From Draconibacterium mangrovi (GTDB lineage Bacteria; Bacteroidota; Bacteroidia; Bacteroidales; Prolixibacteraceae): a DNA stretch of 64,000 nt. The stretch covers positions 1-64,000 of the forward strand of contig NZ_JAAAGB010000006.1 in NCBI RefSeq assembly GCF_010586825.1, in the 5' to 3' direction. Positions 62,034 through 64,000 of the stretch are shown here, in pieces. The translations under genes were made by a program, and so were the position numbers. Positions within the stretch are counted from its first letter, which is position 1. Every line of letters begins with the position of its first letter. A model generated the notes under the pieces. The model saw only the letters and a list, made by a program, of their open reading frames with translations. It did no database searches and was not told the DNA's origin.

Positions 62034-63566
62034 TTATTGCTTACTCTGTTTTGGGTTTTCAGCTTCCCCCGTTTTGAAATTCGCCGTCACCGCTTGCGCA
62101 AAACGGTAGCGCACGATTTCACTGCCACGCAATACAAATAGATAATTATCTGTGGCAAGCATTTGAGACATTTTGTTTTCCCCGCGGTGGTATATATAGA
62201 AACTGCCCAAATACTCTTGTTTTCCGGTACTGTACATGTCAACAATGGCAGCTTGTTGCCATGCCTTTCGGGATTCGAATTTTCCCATTAACATGGATTC
62301 ATTAAACAGCACTTGTTTATACAGCACGGATGTCTTATTTACCTGTAGTGGTGGTGCATCAAGTTTATGTCTTCCGTCAGATAGCCTTCGTACTTGCACC
62401 TGAGCATGAGATATGGTATCAATGGTATGAAGTTTTTGCAGAAGTTGTAGTTCCTTGTTGATCACCAGAATTTCGTTACGGTAGCTATAGATGTAAGCCA
62501 GTTCGTCAGTGCTGTTATCACGAAGTAACTTACCATCTGTATCAAACATTCCGTCTATCTGTTTTTCCAGCAATCCATAGTTGAGGGTTACTTTAGGCTC
62601 CCGGTTGAGACTGAGCCTCCCCAATACCTGGGATTTGGTACTTCGGCTTTGTGCCCTGAAAGCAAAATTAATGGAGTCTATCACTTGCAATTGAGAAAAA
62701 TAACAGTCTTCAAAACTGATTGTCCGAGCTTGCGAATCGCCCAGCTTTCCTCTGTATATTATCGGGATATTGCCATCATATACATAAAAATAAGGAGATT
62801 CTATTTGTATTCTTATGGAACGAAATGGAAGGGCAGTATTGTCAAGCTCTAATTTAGCCTGCACTTTAGTTGTCAAAGAGGTATCCACGCTGGTTAAAAC
62901 TAATGGAGCAGTATAATTTCCAAGATAGATCTGTCCATAGGCCATTCCTGCAAAATAATAGGAATTTGCTCCCAGATCTAGTGCCTTTTCGTCTCTAAGA
63001 GAATGTTGCCCAAACCGGCGAATAAAGTTGTTTTCTTTTTTTATGATATGCTCCGACGACAAAAAGAGCCCCACAACAACACCTGCTGCCAGCAAGGATG
63101 GCAAGGATATTTTGAAAAGTACCATGTGTTTTCGTGTATGCTTCTCTTTTTCTGAAAATGCGATTGCGAGAAGAGCGAGGATTACGAAAGAAAAATTAAA
63201 AATCATGTGCTCCGTCCAGTTCAATTTTTCAATGATACCTCCACACGAGCAGGGAACAAAATCGCTGTAATTCAGGATCAGATAAATATAGATGGTAAAA
63301 GCGATCATTAGAAAGAATGATCCATAAAGACCTGTTAGACGAGTCTTTCTAAAAATCAATAATAAGGACAGTATGAATTCCATGCATATTACAACGGGTG
63401 CAACCACGCCGGCATATGCGCTTAGTAATGGTGACTGTGCTAACTGTACGGTGAAGTTTTCATAGTCCAGCAATTTGCTGAATCCGGCATACACAAAAAG
63501 CAGGATATACAAATGGGAGGTGACCGGAACCAGAATTGAAAAGTGTTTTGTCAGGAGCTTTTTCAT
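62034..63566 (-). CDS. MauE/DoxX-type redox-associated membrane protein with C-terminal propeller-like domain
   Basis: 510 residues. Residues 1-165 hold four or five membrane helices of the MauE type (LYILLFVYAGFSKLLDYENF, VPCSCGGIIEKLNWTEH near 103-119, with the Cys pair CSC). Another helix follows at about 155-172. The rest is periplasmic, beta-rich, with repeated strands (YYFAGMAYGQIYLGNY, ELAYIYSYRNEILVINKEL, MLATDNYLFVLRG) like a divergent beta-propeller. MauE helps disulfide-rich proteins mature in methylamine dehydrogenase systems; here the DUF6520 peptide encoded next is the natural client. Confidence 0.8.
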   Translation of the reverse strand: MKKLLTKHFSILVPVTSHLYILLFVYAGFSKLLDYENFTVQLAQSPLLSAYAGVVAPVVICMEFILSLLLIFRKTRLTGLYGSFFLMIAFTIYIYLILNYSDFVPCSCGGIIEKLNWTEHMIFNFSFVILALLAIAFSEKEKHTRKHMVLFKISLPSLLAAGVVVGLFLSSEHIIKKENNFIRRFGQHSLRDEKALDLGANSYYFAGMAYGQIYLGNYTAPLVLTSVDTSLTTKVQAKLELDNTALPFRSIRIQIESPYFYVYDGNIPIIYRGKLGDSQARTISFEDCYFSQLQVIDSINFAFRAQSRSTKSQVLGRLSLNREPKVTLNYGLLEKQIDGMFDTDGKLLRDNSTDELAYIYSYRNEILVINKELQLLQKLHTIDTISHAQVQVRRLSDGRHKLDAPPLQVNKTSVLYKQVLFNESMLMGKFESRKAWQQAAIVDMYSTGKQEYLGSFYIYHRGENKMSQMLATDNYLFVLRGSEIVRYRFAQAVTANFKTGEAENPKQSKQ

Positions 63567-63599
63567 AGCTTATAAATGTTTGTTTTAAAGGTCTGTCTG

Positions 63600-63662
63600 C
63601 GGGAGAATGTAATCTTCAGGTTATTGAACAACTAGTGGTTGATGTATATTACCGTTCTCCCG
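63600..63662 (-). promoter_or_regulatory. Long stem in the leader of the MauE-type gene
   Basis: CGGGAGAATGTAAT (63600-63613) pairs with ATTACCGTTCTCCCG (63648-63662), 13-14 pairs with one bulge, 34-base loop, 34 bases before the start codon. On the minus strand there is no T tract after it, so it is a leader structure rather than a terminator. Confidence 0.5.
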
Positions 63663-63701
63663 TTAAATATTTGAGGTCATGTTTTTGCCTCAATACATTT
63701 A

Positions 63702-63709
63702 CAAAGGTA
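63702..63709 (-). promoter_or_regulatory. -7 promoter element of the MauE-DUF6520 operon
   Basis: On the minus strand TACCTTTG matches TAnnTTTG exactly; start near 63695, leader about 130 bases. The -33 region is weak. The rest of 63567-63872 holds only the stem at 63600-63662. Confidence 0.45.
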
Positions 63710-63872
63710 CAGTTGAGCCGGGTCATTCGTCTGAACCTGTATTAACAAATGAACGAACCCGGATCAAAAAAAATCTTAACCGAATGATGGGGCACTCTTA
63801 AAGAATCACAATTCAAAATGTGCATAATTGCAACTGATCATCCTATATGATGAAATCAGAACTTCTGAACAA

Positions 63873-64000
63873 TCAGGGATGCCCTTTCTTTCGAAGCATT
63901 CTACTAAGTGACTGTGGGGCTATGTTCAAATAAGATGCTATGATATCCTTCGATACTTTTAATTCGATATCCGGATGTGATGCTAATAAGTGCAGGTACC
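63873..64000 (-). CDS. Crp/Fnr-family regulator, C-terminal fragment at window edge
   Basis: 42 codons enter from the right edge and stop at 63873: YLHLLASHPDIELKVSKDII, ASYLNIAPQSLSRMLRKKG. This is the C-terminal winged helix of Bacteroidetes Crp/Fnr-type proteins; SYLNIAPQSLSRMLR is the recognition helix. The cyclic-nucleotide-like domain lies outside the window. It is oriented toward the MauE operon, about 300 bases away, which has its own promoter. Confidence 0.8.
   Translation of the reverse strand, partial: YLHLLASHPDIELKVSKDIIASYLNIAPQSLSRMLRKKGHP

Noticed and set aside
1-64000. CRISPR array
   Set aside because: No direct repeats with regular spacing and no Cas genes were found.

Overview
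The window comes from an AT-rich Bacteroidota genome, most likely Bacteroidia and perhaps a marine or sediment Marinilabiliales/Prolixibacteraceae-type organism; the family-level guess is inference. Evidence: a SusC/SusD pair, a type IX secretion C-terminal domain, 6-bladed beta-propeller lipoproteins, GG-leader precursors of the Bacteroidales type, DUF1896, DUF3892, DUF6520 and RteC proteins, promoters of the TAnnTTTG form, and few Shine-Dalgarno sites. No rRNA, tRNA or CRISPR array was seen.

Layout. 1-2200: wreckage of a conjugative element cut by an IS3-type insertion sequence (orfA, DUF3945-like fragment, DUF1896, frameshifted helicase/methylase N-terminus). 2301-3556: a TIR-domain operon with a DUF3892 protein. 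4020-12788: an outer-membrane barrel, then a secreted Rhs polymorphic toxin locus (S74 fibre-type protein, T9SS-tagged small protein, 2020-residue Rhs/SpvB protein ending in a colicin-E5-like nuclease tip, immunity candidate, and an orphan toxin tip with its own immunity candidate). 13344-16660 (+): PadR regulator, HAAS-type membrane protein, fulvocin C-related cysteine-rich lipoprotein, and a transglutaminase-like protein.

16640-42228 (-) is about 25 kb of co-directional genes centred on cysteine-rich GG-leader peptides. There are four precursor genes, and each is followed at once by its own 6-bladed beta-propeller gene. Shared machinery lies between them: a C39-peptidase ABC exporter, a HlyD adaptor, a VKOR-thioredoxin disulfide oxidase, a half-length LanC-like protein, a glycosyltransferase/methyltransferase fusion, an O-antigen-ligase-like TPR protein, and two RND permeases with an adaptor. 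No radical SAM enzyme, lanthionine dehydratase, YcaO or TolC gene is present. On the opposite strand, exactly upstream of each precursor, lies one copy of a conserved unit with a consensus -7 box, a small hairpin and a GC-rich terminator: four candidate small RNAs. The set looks like a disulfide-rich peptide (bacteriocin or signal) system whose peptide-propeller pairing and small-RNA units do not match a system I know.

42361-53833: a second accessory zone with an RteC relic and an intact RteC, an excisionase-like HTH protein and an HU-like protein. A defence island follows (NACHT ATPase, Abi-like membrane protein, second TIR protein), in which each gene is followed by a degenerate repeat of one apparent family, like gene cassettes. 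53933-54113: a rod-like structured RNA candidate. 54650-61603 (+): SusC, SusD and a secreted S9 peptidase, converging on a MauE-type protein and a DUF6520 peptide (-). The window ends inside a Crp/Fnr-type regulator.
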